DNA from: Pseudomonas hydrolytica
Lineage (GTDB): Bacteria > Pseudomonadota > Gammaproteobacteria > Pseudomonadales > Pseudomonadaceae
Length of the DNA stretch: 64,000 bases
Assembly: GCF_021495345.1 (NCBI RefSeq)
Contig: NZ_CP099397.1
Coordinates: forward strand, 4,030,001-4,094,000
Direction: 5' to 3'
Shown here: positions 18,632 to 28,734 of the stretch, piece after piece
Position numbering within the stretch: the first letter of the stretch is position 1
How the letters are laid out: each line of letters starts with the position of its first letter
Notes under the pieces: model-generated
What the model saw: only the letters and a program-made list of their open reading frames with translations
Database searches by the model: none
What the model was told of the DNA's origin: nothing
Position numbers and translations under genes: made by a program

Positions 18632-18848
18632 GCGGACACTTCACATACGGCAGGGGCGCTAGTGTTTCACAGGCTCGGGCAGAGGCTCCAGTCACCATCG
18701 CCGACTGTTGCCACCAATCGAAACAGGCCGCCGACTGCCACCTCGACTCATGCGACGGACGGCCAGGCAAGCCTATCCTTGGTTGGGTGACACCCCATGA
18801 GAAGAGGCCCATGATTTCAACCTGCCATCACTCATCGGTAGCCCCGCC

Positions 18849-19529
18849 ATGACCCAGCACAACCACTCACGCCTCGGCCAGATCCTGATCAGCAAGGGCC
18901 TGATCACCTCCGCACAGCTGGACGCCGCGATCAAAGTCCAGCTGATCAGCCGCAAGCGCCTGGGCGAAGTGCTGCTGGAGCAGGGCCTGCTGACCGAGAA
19001 ACAACTGAGCAGGGCGCTGAAGAAACAGAGCAACCTGCGCCTGGCCGCCACTCTGGTCGCCGCCCTGATGAGCCCATTCCAGATGGCCAGCGCCGACATC
19101 CAGCGCCTGCAGCCGCCCAGCAGCGTCAGCCGGAATGAGACGCCACGCGGCATGCAGTCGCTCAGCGACAGCGAAATGAGCTCGGTCAGCGCCCAGGGCC
19201 TGGATGACGCTTTGCAAGGCTTGCTGCTGCGCGCGGAAAATGGCGACGGCCTGGGTACGGTCAAGCAACTAGCCAAGCTGGTGATGCCGGTACTGGACAA
19301 CCTGGACGCCGAAACCGGCCTGCGCGACGTGCGCTATGACACCGGCAAGCTGCGCTCTACGCTGAACGCCGACGGCTCGTTCAACGTCAACCTGCCCAGC
19401 TCCATCGGCGAACTGCGCTTCGACAATATTCGCGTCAAAGACGCGCCGCCCGGCCAGAGCTTCGGCAGCCTGAGCCTGCACAACATCGATCTGTCGCAGG
19501 CCAGCCTGAAAGTCAGCCTGCGCCCCTGA
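18849..19529 (+). CDS. Protein with GspE N-terminal-like (MshEN) domain, unknown function
   Basis: This 226-residue protein starts with MTQHNHSRLGQILISKGLIT. It has two helical repeats of the LGQ.L...GLIT..QL..AL type (residues about 8-58), the MshEN/GspE N-terminal fold that in type II secretion and pilus ATPases binds partners or cyclic-di-GMP. A hydrophobic segment (about 63-82) and a beta-rich C-terminal part (about 120-226) follow. There is no ATPase domain, so it is not an assembly motor. It is alone between convergent or divergent housekeeping genes. Confidence 0.7.
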   Translation: MTQHNHSRLGQILISKGLITSAQLDAAIKVQLISRKRLGEVLLEQGLLTEKQLSRALKKQSNLRLAATLVAALMSPFQMASADIQRLQPPSSVSRNETPRGMQSLSDSEMSSVSAQGLDDALQGLLLRAENGDGLGTVKQLAKLVMPVLDNLDAETGLRDVRYDTGKLRSTLNADGSFNVNLPSSIGELRFDNIRVKDAPPGQSFGSLSLHNIDLSQASLKVSLRP

Positions 19530-19582
19530 TCCCGGGCATGGCGCGCCAAGAAAGGGACGCCGCAGAAGAACGCCACAGGCAT

Positions 19583-19612
19583 AAAAAAAGCAGCCCGTAG
19601 GCTGCTTTTTTT
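19583..19612. terminator. Bidirectional rho-independent terminator before rplS
   Basis: A-run, stem AGCAGCC/GGCTGCT with loop CGTA, then a T-run (AAAAAAAGCAGCCcgtaGGC... through TTTTTTT). It is symmetric, so it can end both the plus-strand gene at 18849 and the rpsP-rimM-trmD-rplS transcript. Confidence 0.95.
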
Positions 19613-19629
19613 GCGAGAAGCGTCCGAAC

Positions 19630-19980
19630 TTAGGACAGCTTTTCCTTGATGCGCGCGGCTTTGCCGGACAGGTCGCGCAGGTAGTACAGCTTGGCCTTGC
19701 GTACGTCACCGCGACGCTTGACGCTCAGGCTGTCGACCAGCGGCGAGTAGGTCTGGAAGGTACGCTCGACGCCAACACCGCTGGAGATCTTGCGCACGGT
19801 GAAAGCGCTGTTCAGGCCGCGGTTACGCTTGGCGATCACGACGCCTTCGAAGGCCTGCAGACGCTGACGGTCGCCTTCCTTCACTTTCACTTGCACGACA
19901 ACGGTGTCGCCCGGGGCGAAAGTCGGGATTTCTTTGTTCATCTGCTCGGCTTCGAGCATCTGGATAATCTTGTTGGTCAT
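19630..19980 (-). CDS. rplS: 50S ribosomal protein L19
   Basis: This 116-residue protein is the standard length for L19. The [21 protein letters not shown] and [17 protein letters not shown] stretches are characteristic. L19 lies at the 30S-50S interface. It is the last gene of the rpsP-rimM-trmD-rplS operon, 42 bases after trmD, and is followed by a strong terminator. Confidence 0.98.
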   Translation of the reverse strand: MTNKIIQMLEAEQMNKEIPTFAPGDTVVVQVKVKEGDRQRLQAFEGVVIAKRNRGLNSAFTVRKISSGVGVERTFQTYSPLVDSLSVKRRGDVRKAKLYYLRDLSGKAARIKEKLS

Positions 19981-20022
19981 GCTGCGCTCCTAAGACAAGC
20001 CTCCCGGCCTGCCATCGATACG

Positions 20023-20766
20023 TTAACTATCGTCCCGCTGGCGGATGTATTCCTCCAGCAGCTTCTTCTCTTCTCCAGAAAGCGAGCGGCTATCCAGAAG
20101 ATCAGCGCGACGTTCCCAGGTCCGACCAAGGGACTGCTGCAAACGCCAGCGCCGGATGTGTTCGTGGTTGCCACTAAGCAACACTTCGGGAACACGTTTA
20201 TCCGCATACACCTCCGGGCGGGTGTAGTGCGGGCAGTCGAGCAGGCCATCCGTAAAGGAATCCTCCTCGGCCGAATCGGCATGACCCAATGCACCAGGCA
20301 AAAGGCGCGTTACCGCATCGATCAGCACCATGGCCGGCAGCTCACCGCCGGACAGGACGTAGTCGCCAATCGACCATTCCTCATCGACATGCGTCTCGAT
20401 GAAACGCTCGTCGATGCCTTCATAACGACCGGCGATCAGGATCAGTGCATGCTCCTGCGCCAGCTCGCGGACCGCAGCCTGATTCAGGCGGCGTCCCTGC
20501 GGCGACAGGTAGATCACCTTCGCCGTCTCCCCCGCGGCCTGCCTGGCGCTGGCCAGGGCATCCTCGAGAGGCTTGATCTTCATCACCATTCCCGGACCAC
20601 CGCCAAAGGGGCGGTCATCCACCGTGTGGTGACGATCCGTCGTGTAGTCCCGCGGGTTCCAGCAATTGAGCTTGAGCAGCTCCTGCTTGACCGCACGACT
20701 GGTGATGCCGTACTCGCCGATGGCGGCAAACATTTCCGGGAACAGGGTGATGACTTCTACGCGCAT
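20023..20766 (-). CDS. trmD: tRNA (guanine-N1)-methyltransferase TrmD
   Basis: This 247-residue SPOUT methyltransferase methylates G37 of tRNAs using SAM. The deep trefoil-knot segments are present: [21 protein letters not shown] and [15 protein letters not shown] chose ATG 20766 ([13 protein letters not shown]); a longer in-frame start would run into rimM. The gap to rimM is 5 bases. Confidence 0.97.
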   Translation of the reverse strand: MRVEVITLFPEMFAAIGEYGITSRAVKQELLKLNCWNPRDYTTDRHHTVDDRPFGGGPGMVMKIKPLEDALASARQAAGETAKVIYLSPQGRRLNQAAVRELAQEHALILIAGRYEGIDERFIETHVDEEWSIGDYVLSGGELPAMVLIDAVTRLLPGALGHADSAEEDSFTDGLLDCPHYTRPEVYADKRVPEVLLSGNHEHIRRWRLQQSLGRTWERRADLLDSRSLSGEEKKLLEEYIRQRDDS

Positions 20767-20771
20767 GAGCC

Positions 20772-21308
20772 TTAGAAATCCGCATCCCAGTCGACCCGCA
20801 TCTCGCCAGCTGCCAGATCGATCGAAAGCACGCACTGATCCGTGTAGGGCAGCAAACGCTCGCGATCATCCAGGCTGCCTGCGCAAGCCTTGACCACCAT
20901 CACATCGTTGGCACCGGTCTCGAACAGATGGTCGACCACACCGAGCAACTGCCCCGCCTGATCGATGACCTTCAAGCCCTGCAACTGGTACCAGTAGAAC
21001 TCGCCCTCTTCCAGGTCCGGCAGCTCGCTGCGCGGCACGCAGATCTCGAAACCGGCGTAGGTACGCGCAATTTCGCGATCATCCAGACCTTTCAACTTGG
21101 CTACCAGCACCTTGCCTTGCAGGCGGCCGCTGGCCAGTTCCACTTTCTTTACCTCACCGTCACGCCTGAGCGTCCAGTGGCGGTAGTCGAGCACGTTATC
21201 GATGGGGTCGGTAAAGGAATACACCTTCACTTCACCCCTGACGCCGTGCACCGAAACAATCTTGCCGAGAACGATCAAATCCTCGGCGACGGCCGGCGTC
21301 GTACTCAT
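20772..21308 (-). CDS. rimM: Ribosome maturation factor RimM
   Basis: This 178-residue protein has an N-terminal RimM barrel ([21 protein letters not shown]) and a C-terminal PRC-barrel (about 100-175, [10 protein letters not shown]). It binds S19 and assists maturation of the 30S head. It sits between rpsP (9 bases upstream) and trmD (5 bases downstream) in the conserved operon. Confidence 0.97.
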   Translation of the reverse strand: MSTTPAVAEDLIVLGKIVSVHGVRGEVKVYSFTDPIDNVLDYRHWTLRRDGEVKKVELASGRLQGKVLVAKLKGLDDREIARTYAGFEICVPRSELPDLEEGEFYWYQLQGLKVIDQAGQLLGVVDHLFETGANDVMVVKACAGSLDDRERLLPYTDQCVLSIDLAAGEMRVDWDADF

Positions 21309-21317
21309 AAAAGATGC

Positions 21318-21569
21318 TTAGGCAGCAGCCTTGGCAGCTTCCTTGAGCAGCTGAGCAACACGCTCAGACGGCTGAGCGCCCTGGCCCAGCCAGTAGGTCG
21401 CACGCTCTTGGTCAACAGACAGACGCACTTCGCCACCGGCAGCGATCGGGTTGAAGAAACCGATACGCTCAACGAAACGACCGTCGCGCGCGTTGCGGCT
21501 GTTGGTCACGGTCAGGTGGTAGAAGGGGCGCTTTTTGGAGCCGCCACGAGCAAGACGGATGGTTACCAT
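21318..21569 (-). CDS. rpsP: 30S ribosomal protein S16
   Basis: This 83-residue protein begins [20 protein letters not shown], the invariant S16 start. ATG 21569 was chosen for that reason over an upstream in-frame ATG. It is the first gene of the operon. A terminator-like palindrome lies 43 bases upstream and separates it from ffh. Confidence 0.98.
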   Translation of the reverse strand: MVTIRLARGGSKKRPFYHLTVTNSRNARDGRFVERIGFFNPIAAGGEVRLSVDQERATYWLGQGAQPSERVAQLLKEAAKAAA

Positions 21570-21611
21570 GTGAACATCGTTCCTGTAGTCGGTGCTAACT
21601 TGAGGCACACA

Positions 21612-21645
21612 TTAAAAATGGGCCTAGGCCCGAAAGGCCGCATAT
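21612..21645 (-). terminator. Terminator between ffh and rpsP
   Basis: Reading the minus strand, GCGGCCTTTCGGGCC is followed by the palindrome GGGCCTAGGCCC and then ATTTTTAAT. It lies about 70 bases after the ffh stop and ends or attenuates ffh transcription before the ribosomal operon. Confidence 0.75.
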
Positions 21646-21711
21646 TTTAAGGATTATGCGGCGGTTTGCAAATCTCTTTTTCCGCCCGGCCATCGACCGG
21701 GGCGCAGGCCT

Positions 21712-23088
21712 TCAGAATTTCGGCATTCCGCCGCCGGGGAACATGCCACCCATGCCGCGCATCATCTTGGCCATGCCACCCTTGGCGGTGAATTTCTTCA
21801 TCATCTTCTGCATCTGCTTGTGCTGCTTGATCAGCCTGCCGATGTCCTGCACCTGAGTGCCGGAGCCCAGGGCGATGCGTCGCTTGCGCGAGCCGCTGAT
21901 GATGTCCGGGTCGCGGCGCTCGGCCGGCGTCATCGAGTTGATGATCGCCTCCATCTGCTTGAACTGCTTCTCGGCCGCGCCCTGGGCGTTGCCCATCTGC
22001 GACAGGTTGACGCCACCGATGGACGGCAGCTTGTCCATCAGGCCGCCGAGACCGCCCATGTTCTTCATCTGCTGCAGCTGATCACGGAAGTCTTCGAGAT
22101 CGAAGCCCTTGCCCTTCTTCAGCTTCTTGGTGAGTTTCTCGGCCTTTTCGCGATCGAGGGTCTGCTCGGCCTGCTCGATCAGGCTGAGCACATCGCCCAT
22201 GCCGAGGATGCGCGAGGCGATACGATCCGGATGGAAGGGCTCGAGCGCATCGCTCTTCTCGCCCATACCGATGAACTTGATCGGCTTGCCGGTGATATGG
22301 CGCACCGACAGCGCAGCACCGCCACGGGCATCGCCGTCGACCTTGGTCAGCACCACACCGGTCAGCGGCAGCGCGTCGCTGAACGCCTTGGCGGTGTTGG
22401 CGGCGTCCTGACCGGTCATGGCGTCGACCACGAACAGCGTCTCGACCGGCTTGACCGCCGCATGCAGGGCCTGGATCTCGGCCATCATCTCGGCATCCAC
22501 GGCCAGGCGACCGGCGGTATCGAGGATGACCACGTCGATGAACTTCAGCTTGGCTTCGCGGATCGCTGCGTTGGCGATGTCCACCGGCTTCTGGCTGGCA
22601 TCGGAGGGAAAGAAGTTGACGCCCAGGTCGCCGGCCAGGGTTTCCAGCTGCTTGATCGCCGCCGGGCGGTAGACGTCGGCGGACACCAGCAGCACCGACT
22701 TCTTCTTGCGCTCCTTGAGGAACTTGGCCAGCTTGCCGGCGGTGGTGGTCTTGCCCGCCCCCTGCAGGCCGGCCATCAGCACCACGGCGGGCGGCGCCGC
22801 ATTGAGCGACAGGTCTTCGTTGGCGGCGCCCATCAGCTCTTCGAGCTCGGCGCGGACGATCTTCACGAAGGCCTGGCCCGGGGTCAGGCTCTTGGACACC
22901 TCGGTGCCAACGGCACGCTCCTTGACCTTGCCGACGAAGTCCTTGACCACCGGCAGAGCCACGTCGGCCTCGAGCAGGGCCATGCGCACTTCGCGCAGCG
23001 TATCCTTGATGTTGTCTTCGGTCAGCTTGGCCTTGCCCGTGACGTTACGCAGCGTCTGGGACAGGCGATCGGTAAGATTTTCGAACAT
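21712..23088 (-). CDS. ffh: Signal recognition particle GTPase Ffh
   Basis: This 458-residue protein has an N-terminal helical bundle (about 1-85) and a GTPase G domain with GLQGAGKTTTAGKLA and VDAMTGQDA. The C-terminal M domain is methionine-rich (about 330-458, including the QMKNMGGLGGLM stretch and a Met/Gly tail). With 4.5S RNA it delivers nascent inner-membrane proteins to FtsY. I chose ATG 23088 (MFENLTDRLS); an upstream in-frame start lacks family similarity. Confidence 0.98.
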   Translation of the reverse strand: MFENLTDRLSQTLRNVTGKAKLTEDNIKDTLREVRMALLEADVALPVVKDFVGKVKERAVGTEVSKSLTPGQAFVKIVRAELEELMGAANEDLSLNAAPPAVVLMAGLQGAGKTTTAGKLAKFLKERKKKSVLLVSADVYRPAAIKQLETLAGDLGVNFFPSDASQKPVDIANAAIREAKLKFIDVVILDTAGRLAVDAEMMAEIQALHAAVKPVETLFVVDAMTGQDAANTAKAFSDALPLTGVVLTKVDGDARGGAALSVRHITGKPIKFIGMGEKSDALEPFHPDRIASRILGMGDVLSLIEQAEQTLDREKAEKLTKKLKKGKGFDLEDFRDQLQQMKNMGGLGGLMDKLPSIGGVNLSQMGNAQGAAEKQFKQMEAIINSMTPAERRDPDIISGSRKRRIALGSGTQVQDIGRLIKQHKQMQKMMKKFTAKGGMAKMMRGMGGMFPGGGMPKF

Positions 23089-23245
23089 GCGCGTTCCTTC
23101 GATAGGGGCGACCCGGCGCGCCGGGTGTGCGACAGGCGGCGGATTATAGCGAAGTCGCCGAGCGGCCGACACCGCCGGCAGTCTTTCGTGCAGACGCCCT
23201 TCTGTGCCACACTCAGCGCCTTTCGGGCTCGCCTTACACGGATTT

Positions 23246-24046
23246 ATGCACCCTTTGCTGCCCAGCCTCGCCGCCGCCCTCCTCTATGCCGGCGCCGCCG
23301 CTTACCAGGGTCTGCGCCTGACTCAGCGCAGCATTCCCGACAAACGTCTGCTCACGCTGCTCGGCGTGGCCGCGCTCTGCCTGCACGGCGTCAGCCTGTT
23401 CTACCAGCTGTACGGTGCCCATGGCCTTTATCTGGACTTCTTCAACGCCGCCAGCCTGATCGCCGGCGCGGTGATCGCGCTGATCCTTCTGGCCTGCCTG
23501 CGCATACCGGTGGAAAACCTGCTGCTGCTGCTGTTCCCACTCGGCACGCTGACCGTACTGGCAGCCGAGTTCATGCCCAGCGGCACCATCAACCCGATCA
23601 ACGAGCACCCCGGCATCCTCGCCCACATCCTGTTCTCGATCCTGGCCTACGGCATGCTCACCATCGCCGTGTTCCAGTCGATCCTGTTGCTGCTGCAGGA
23701 CCATCAGCTCAAGCACAAGCATCCGTCCGGGCTGATTCGCAACTTCCCACCGCTGCAGACCATGGAAAGCCTGCTGTTCGGCTTCCTCTTCGCCGGCTGG
23801 GCGCTGCTGTCGCTGTCGCTGCTGTCCGGCGCGCTGTACATCGATGATCTGTTCGCCCAGCACCTGGCGCACAAGACCATCCTCTCCTGCTTTGCCTGGG
23901 TGGTGTTCGCCGTGCTGCTGTGGGGTCGCCACCAGCTCGGCTGGCGCGGTCACAAGGCCATTCGCTGGACCCTGGCCGGGTTCTGCCTGCTGATGCTGGC
24001 CTACTTCGGCAGCAAGCTGGTACGCGAATTCATTCTGCACATCTGA
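23246..24046 (+). CDS. Cytochrome c assembly-type inner membrane protein (YpjD-like)
   Basis: This 266-residue protein is an eight-helix membrane protein of the CcmC/CcsA-like family. The name YpjD is used for the E. coli homologue next to ffh and corB. I chose ATG 23246 (MHPLLPSLAAALLY), 157 bases from the divergent ffh start. A CorB-like gene follows at a 10-base gap, the same order as E. coli ypjD-corB. The precise role is unknown. Confidence 0.88.
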   Translation: MHPLLPSLAAALLYAGAAAYQGLRLTQRSIPDKRLLTLLGVAALCLHGVSLFYQLYGAHGLYLDFFNAASLIAGAVIALILLACLRIPVENLLLLLFPLGTLTVLAAEFMPSGTINPINEHPGILAHILFSILAYGMLTIAVFQSILLLLQDHQLKHKHPSGLIRNFPPLQTMESLLFGFLFAGWALLSLSLLSGALYIDDLFAQHLAHKTILSCFAWVVFAVLLWGRHQLGWRGHKAIRWTLAGFCLLMLAYFGSKLVREFILHI

Positions 24047-24056
24047 GGCAGCCCTC

Positions 24057-25343
24057 GTGGACGACCTTCATTCGAGCTACCTGCTCGGCCTGCTGATCTT
24101 CCTGATTCTCTGCTCGGCGTTCTTCTCCAGCTCCGAGACCGGCATGCTCAGCCTCAACCGCTATCGGCTCAAGCATCTGGCCAAGGAAGGACACAGCGGC
24201 GCCAAGCGCGTGACCCGCCTGCTGGACCGCCCGGACCGCCTGCTGGGCACCATTCTGGTCGGCAACAACGTGGTCAACATTCTTGCCGCCTCCATCGCCA
24301 CGGTGCTGGCGGTGGACCTGTGGGGCGAGGCCGGCATCGCCATCGCCACCGCCGGCCTGACCATCGTCGTGCTGATCTTCGGCGAGATCACGCCCAAGAC
24401 CCTCGCGGCGCTGCGCCCGGAGCTGGTGGCCTTCCCCGCCAGCCGCGTACTGAGCCTGCTGCAGCGCCTGCTCTATCCGGTGGTGTGGCTTACCGGCGCG
24501 ATCAGCAATGGCCTGCTGCGCCTGATCGGCGTCGACCCCGCGCAGCGCACCAGCGACAGCCTGTCCACCGAGGAACTGCGCAGCGTGGTGCGTGAATCGG
24601 GTTCGGAGCTGCCGAAGAACCGCCAGAACATGCTGCTGGGCATTCTCGACCTGGAGCGGGTCACGGTGGACGACATCATGATCCCGCGCAACGAGGTGGC
24701 CGGCATCGACCTCGATGACGACCTGGAAAGCATCGTCGGCCAGCTGCGCAGCACCCCGCACACGCGCCTACCGGTGTTTCGCGGCGACATCAACCAGATC
24801 GAGGGCGTGGTGCACATGCGCCAGATCGCCCGCCTGCTGACGCACAACCAGCTGACCAAGGAAGCGCTGCTGGCCGCCTGCCACGAGCCCTACTTCGTGC
24901 CGGAGAACACCCCGCTGTCGACCCAGCTGATCAACTTCCAGAAGCAGAAGCGGCGTATCGGCATCGTCGTCGACGAATATGGCGAGGTGATCGGCATCGT
25001 CACCCTGGAAGACATCCTCGAAGAGATCGTCGGCGACTTCAGCAATCAGGACAGCCTGCGCAGCCCCGATATCCACCCGCAGGAAGACGGCACCCTGGTC
25101 ATCGACGGCGCCGCCTACATTCGCGAAGTGAACAAGATCCTCGGCTGGCACCTGCCCAGCGACGGCCCCAAGACCCTCAACGGCCTGATCACCGAAGCGC
25201 TGGAAAGCATTCCCGACAGCAGCGTGTGCCTGAAGATCGGCCCCTACCGCCTGGAAATTCTCCAGGCTGCGGAAAACCGCGTGAAGAGCGTGCGTGTCTG
25301 GCAGGTGGAGAAGGTCAAACCGGACGCTGCAGCGACGGAATGA
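24057..25343 (+). CDS. CNNM/CorB-type membrane protein with CBS domains
   Basis: This 428-residue protein starts at a GTG 10 bases after the YpjD-like stop. An N-terminal DUF21/CNNM membrane domain (about 1-190, four hydrophobic segments including FFSSSETGML) is followed by a CBS pair (about 205-330) and a CorC_HlyC domain (about 345-420). The family is linked to magnesium transport and resistance. E. coli CorB is the positional homologue. The last 29 bases overlap the convergent hydrolase gene. Confidence 0.9.
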   Translation: MDDLHSSYLLGLLIFLILCSAFFSSSETGMLSLNRYRLKHLAKEGHSGAKRVTRLLDRPDRLLGTILVGNNVVNILAASIATVLAVDLWGEAGIAIATAGLTIVVLIFGEITPKTLAALRPELVAFPASRVLSLLQRLLYPVVWLTGAISNGLLRLIGVDPAQRTSDSLSTEELRSVVRESGSELPKNRQNMLLGILDLERVTVDDIMIPRNEVAGIDLDDDLESIVGQLRSTPHTRLPVFRGDINQIEGVVHMRQIARLLTHNQLTKEALLAACHEPYFVPENTPLSTQLINFQKQKRRIGIVVDEYGEVIGIVTLEDILEEIVGDFSNQDSLRSPDIHPQEDGTLVIDGAAYIREVNKILGWHLPSDGPKTLNGLITEALESIPDSSVCLKIGPYRLEILQAAENRVKSVRVWQVEKVKPDAAATE

Positions 25344-26049
25344 GGCGTTCGGCCAGGCCATCGGCCCACTGCCGATAGCCCAATGCCGACGGGTGGTAAC
25401 CATCCTCGGCCAGATAAGCCGGCTCGAACGGCAGATCCAGCACGCAGTGCAGCGCACCCAGGCGTTGCGCCAGGCCCTGCAGTTCGCGATCCAGCAGGCT
25501 GGCTCGCCACCCCATCAACTGCCGCAACAGCCAGGGCAAGGCGCTGAAGTGCTGCAACGGAGGCACGGCGCTGAACGCCACACGGCAGCCCTGCCCCTCC
25601 AGTGCCTCTGCCATTCCGGCCAGCGACTGCACCCAGCGCCTGCTCGTGGTGAGGTGAGTGGTGTCGTTGACGCCAAACACCAGCAGCGCCAGATCGGCCG
25701 GCTCGGCCAGCCCCAGTGGCAACAGGCGCTCGTGCGCCTGGGCCGCGGTGATGCCGTTCTCGCCACAGGCGCGCCAGCGCACCGGACGCCGGAGGCGCTC
25801 GGCCAGTGCGCCGGCCAGACAGCTGGCCAGCGCCAGATCGACACTTTCCACACCAACGCCGGCCACGGTCGACTCGCCAATCAGCAGCAGGCGCAGCGGC
25901 TCACCCGGCAAGTCCGCTCCGGCAACGCCGACAGGCTCGCCCTGGGCGATTGGCAGACGCAGTGCAGTACGCCGGGTATGCACCGCCAGCGGCAGCGCCA
26001 ATGGCAGCAGTGGCACAGTCGCCAGCCACCACAGCGCGTGCCGGCTCAC
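25315..26049 (-). CDS. SGNH/GDSL hydrolase (lipase/esterase-like)
   Basis: This 244-residue protein has the SGNH blocks: the nucleophile region [13 protein letters not shown] (GES in place of GDS), an N in the [11 protein letters not shown] block and a D-x-x-H pair near the C-terminus (EDGYHPS). An N-terminal hydrophobic segment (about 5-25) suggests a membrane anchor or signal. Related enzymes hydrolyse lipids or acyl esters. It overlaps purT by 4 bases and is probably co-transcribed. The convergent CorB-like gene overlaps its 3' end. Confidence 0.85.
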   Translation of the reverse strand: MSRHALWWLATVPLLPLALPLAVHTRRTALRLPIAQGEPVGVAGADLPGEPLRLLLIGESTVAGVGVESVDLALASCLAGALAERLRRPVRWRACGENGITAAQAHERLLPLGLAEPADLALLVFGVNDTTHLTTSRRWVQSLAGMAEALEGQGCRVAFSAVPPLQHFSALPWLLRQLMGWRASLLDRELQGLAQRLGALHCVLDLPFEPAYLAEDGYHPSALGYRQWADGLAERLIPSLQRPV

Positions 26050-27227
26050 AGCTGCACGCGCACCGCTTGCGCGCTGCGCAGCGCCTTGGCCCGCGCCGCC
26101 TCGATGGATTCGTCACGTGCCAGCGCCACCCCCATGCGCCGCTGGCCCTTGACCTCGGGCTTGCCGAACAGACGCAACGCGGTGTCCGCCTCGCTCAGTG
26201 CTGCGCCGAGGTTGGCGAAGCTGGTCTGCTGCGAATTGCCCTCGACCAGTATCACTGCCGAAGCCGACGGGCCCATCTGGCGGATCAGCGGAATCGGCAG
26301 GCCGAGAATGGCCCGCGCATGCAGGGCAAATTCGGACAGTTCCTGGGAAATCAGCGTCACCAGGCCGGTGTCGTGCGGACGCGGCGAGACCTCGCTGAAC
26401 CATACCTGATCGCCCCTGACGAACAGCTCGACACCGAACAGGCCACGCCCACCCAGGGCCTCGGTCACCGTCAGCGCCACGCGCTCGGATTCGGCCAAAG
26501 CCTTTGCGCTCATCGGCTGCGGCTGCCAGGACTCCTGATAGTCGCCGTTCTCCTGCCGGTGGCCGATCGGCGCGCAGAAGCTGGTGCCCCCAGCGTGGCG
26601 CACGGTCAGCAGGGTGATTTCGTAGTCGAAGTCGATGAAGCCCTCGACGATCACCCGCCCCTTGCCGGCACGGCCGCCTTCCTGGGCGTAGTCCCAGGCG
26701 CGCTGCAGATCGGCATCACTCTTCAGCACGCTCTGGCCCTTGCCGGAGGAGCTCATGATCGGCTTGACCACGCAGGGATAGCCGACGGACTTCACCGCGG
26801 CGGCGTAATCCTCGAAGGTGTCGGAGAAATGGTATGGCGAAGTGGGCAGGCCCAGCGTCTCGGCCGCCAGGCGACGAATGCCTTCGCGGTTCATGGTCAG
26901 TTGCGCGGCGCGCGCGGTCGGCACCACGTTGAAGCCTTCGGCTTCCAGCTCCACCAGGGTCGCGGTGGCGATGGCCTCGATCTCCGGGACGATATAGTGC
27001 GGCTGCTCCTGCTCAATCACCGCGCGCAGCGCCGCGCCGTCGAGCATGTCGATGACGTGGCTGCGGTGCGCCACCTGCATGGCCGGCGCATTGGCATAGC
27101 GATCCACGCCAATCACCTCGCAGCCCAGGCGCTGCAGCTCGATCACCACTTCCTTGCCGAGCTCGCCGCAACCGCACAGCAGCACACGGGTCGCCGAGGG
27201 CGACAGAGGGGTTCCAATACGGGGCAT
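26046..27227 (-). CDS. purT: Formate-dependent phosphoribosylglycinamide formyltransferase PurT
   Basis: This 393-residue ATP-grasp enzyme makes formyl-GAR from GAR, formate and ATP in purine synthesis. The N-terminus [22 protein letters not shown] and the ATP-grasp segment [15 protein letters not shown] are diagnostic. ATG 27227 begins [15 protein letters not shown], the normal start. It is preceded by the DUF1289 gene (21-base gap) and coupled to the SGNH hydrolase. Confidence 0.97.
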   Translation of the reverse strand: MPRIGTPLSPSATRVLLCGCGELGKEVVIELQRLGCEVIGVDRYANAPAMQVAHRSHVIDMLDGAALRAVIEQEQPHYIVPEIEAIATATLVELEAEGFNVVPTARAAQLTMNREGIRRLAAETLGLPTSPYHFSDTFEDYAAAVKSVGYPCVVKPIMSSSGKGQSVLKSDADLQRAWDYAQEGGRAGKGRVIVEGFIDFDYEITLLTVRHAGGTSFCAPIGHRQENGDYQESWQPQPMSAKALAESERVALTVTEALGGRGLFGVELFVRGDQVWFSEVSPRPHDTGLVTLISQELSEFALHARAILGLPIPLIRQMGPSASAVILVEGNSQQTSFANLGAALSEADTALRLFGKPEVKGQRRMGVALARDESIEAARAKALRSAQAVRVQL

Positions 27228-27248
27228 GAGTTTTCCTCGAACAGAGAA

Positions 27249-27449
27249 TCAGGAAGGCGTCAGCAGATGGCCGCAAGCACGGGCGCGCTCCAGGCAGAAC
27301 TGCAGTACCGCGCGGCGCTCGGCATTGTCCATGCGGCCCCAGCGGGTGATTTCGTCGGCCGTGCGCTGACACCCGATGCAGATGTCCTGCTCGTCCAGCG
27401 CACAAACGTGGACGCAGGGCGAACGCACCGGCTTTTCCACATCACTCAT
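27249..27449 (-). CDS. DUF1289 small cysteine-rich protein
   Basis: This 66-residue protein carries the DUF1289 signature [23 protein letters not shown] with four conserved cysteines (C-x3-C-x8-C-x2-C), likely a metal or Fe-S site. ATG 27449 overlaps the end of the gamma carbonic anhydrase gene by 8 bases. Co-transcription with purT and the carbonic anhydrase is likely. Function is unknown. Confidence 0.85.
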   Translation of the reverse strand: MSDVEKPVRSPCVHVCALDEQDICIGCQRTADEITRWGRMDNAERRAVLQFCLERARACGHLLTPS

Positions 27450-27966
27450 CGTCAGGCACCAGTTCGCGGGCATAGCGCTGGGCATTATGAACGTAGTGGG
27501 CGGCGCTGGCCTCGAGCATCTTCTTCTGCTGCTCGGTCAGTTCGCGCACCACCTTGCCGGGGCTGCCCATGACCAGGCTGCCATCGGGAATCACCTTGCC
27601 TTCGGGAATCAGGCTGTTGGCGCCGATGATGCAGTACTTGCCGATCTTCGCGCCGTTGAGGATCACGGCATTGATGCCGATCAGGCTGTAATCGTCCACC
27701 GTGCAGCCATGCATCATCACCTTGTGACCGACGGTGACGCCCTTGCCCAGGGTCAGCGGAAAGCCCATGTCGGTGTGCATGACGCTGCCGTCCTGCACGT
27801 TGCTGTTCTCACCGATATGGATCAGCTCATTGTCGCCACGCAGCACGGCGCCGAACCAGACGCTGGCACCGGCCTCCAGGCGCACCTTGCCGATCAGGTC
27901 GGCGCTTGGCGCGACCCAGCTGTCGGCGTGCAGTTCGACGCGGGACGATCCCAGACGGTATTTCAT
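27442..27966 (-). CDS. Gamma-class carbonic anhydrase-like protein
   Basis: This 174-residue left-handed beta-helix protein has hexapeptide repeats and the metal-binding His residues ([15 protein letters not shown]). The ligand layout matches the YrdA/CaiE-like gamma-CA family. Many members bind zinc, and catalytic activity is not certain. ATG 27966 ([15 protein letters not shown]) was preferred. The Nudix gene lies 11 bases upstream. Confidence 0.9.
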   Translation of the reverse strand: MKYRLGSSRVELHADSWVAPSADLIGKVRLEAGASVWFGAVLRGDNELIHIGENSNVQDGSVMHTDMGFPLTLGKGVTVGHKVMMHGCTVDDYSLIGINAVILNGAKIGKYCIIGANSLIPEGKVIPDGSLVMGSPGKVVRELTEQQKKMLEASAAHYVHNAQRYARELVPDDE

Positions 27967-27977
27967 GACACGGACTC

Positions 27978-28583
27978 TCAACGCAGGTGAATGAAATGTT
28001 CGGGCGGCTGGTGCAGGGCAATCTGCGCATCGTCATAGAGTAGATTGACCAGCTCCACCACCATGATCGCGGTCAGCCCCCAGATGCGGAACTCGCCATA
28101 GGTGTAGGACGGCACGTACCAGCTGCGCCCGAGGTAGTCGATGCGATGGGTCAGCTCGCGTGGGTCGCTGCGAAAGAATTCCAGCGGCACGGAAAACACC
28201 GCGGCGATCTCGGCGTCATTGGCCTTGTATTCCACATAGTCGGGCACCAGCCCGACATAGGGCGTCACGTGGATGCCATGCCGCGACACCAGGCTGCTGA
28301 GCGGTCCGACCATCTCCACCAGCCCTGGCGGCAGACCGATTTCCTCCTCGGCCTCACGCAATGCGGTGTGGATCAGGTCGCGGTCTTCGGGATCGCGGCG
28401 CCCGCCCGGGAAAGCGACTTCGCCGCCATGCGTCGACAAACCGCTGGCGCGCAGGGTCAGCACCAGTTCAGGCTCGTCACTGCGGGTGATGGGGACCAGC
28501 ACCGCCGCCTCGGGAAAGCTGCGCTCGGTCTCCAGAGGGCGTGGTCGATGGCCACGCACGCGATGGAGCAACTCATCCAGCAT
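27978..28583 (-). CDS. Nudix CoA pyrophosphatase-type hydrolase
   Basis: This 201-residue protein has the Nudix box [30 protein letters not shown] and the preceding LTLRAS region of the CoA diphosphatase (NudL/YeaB) family. Such enzymes split CoA or acyl-CoA pyrophosphate bonds. I chose ATG 28583 (MLDELLH); a second ATG two codons upstream is possible but has its purine stretch too close. It heads the Nudix-carbonic anhydrase-DUF1289-purT-hydrolase row. Confidence 0.88.
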   Translation of the reverse strand: MLDELLHRVRGHRPRPLETERSFPEAAVLVPITRSDEPELVLTLRASGLSTHGGEVAFPGGRRDPEDRDLIHTALREAEEEIGLPPGLVEMVGPLSSLVSRHGIHVTPYVGLVPDYVEYKANDAEIAAVFSVPLEFFRSDPRELTHRIDYLGRSWYVPSYTYGEFRIWGLTAIMVVELVNLLYDDAQIALHQPPEHFIHLR

Positions 28584-28734
28584 GGGCATACTCGGAATAT
28601 TGTTCTGCCGGGCATCATGGCATGAAAGCGCCTGGGCGCCCAACCCCGAAGACAGGACGGTCCGGCCTCGATGGCGGGCTTGCCGGCCAGAATGCCGGCC
28701 TTGCAAGATTAGACGCAGCGACAGAGGACAGGGC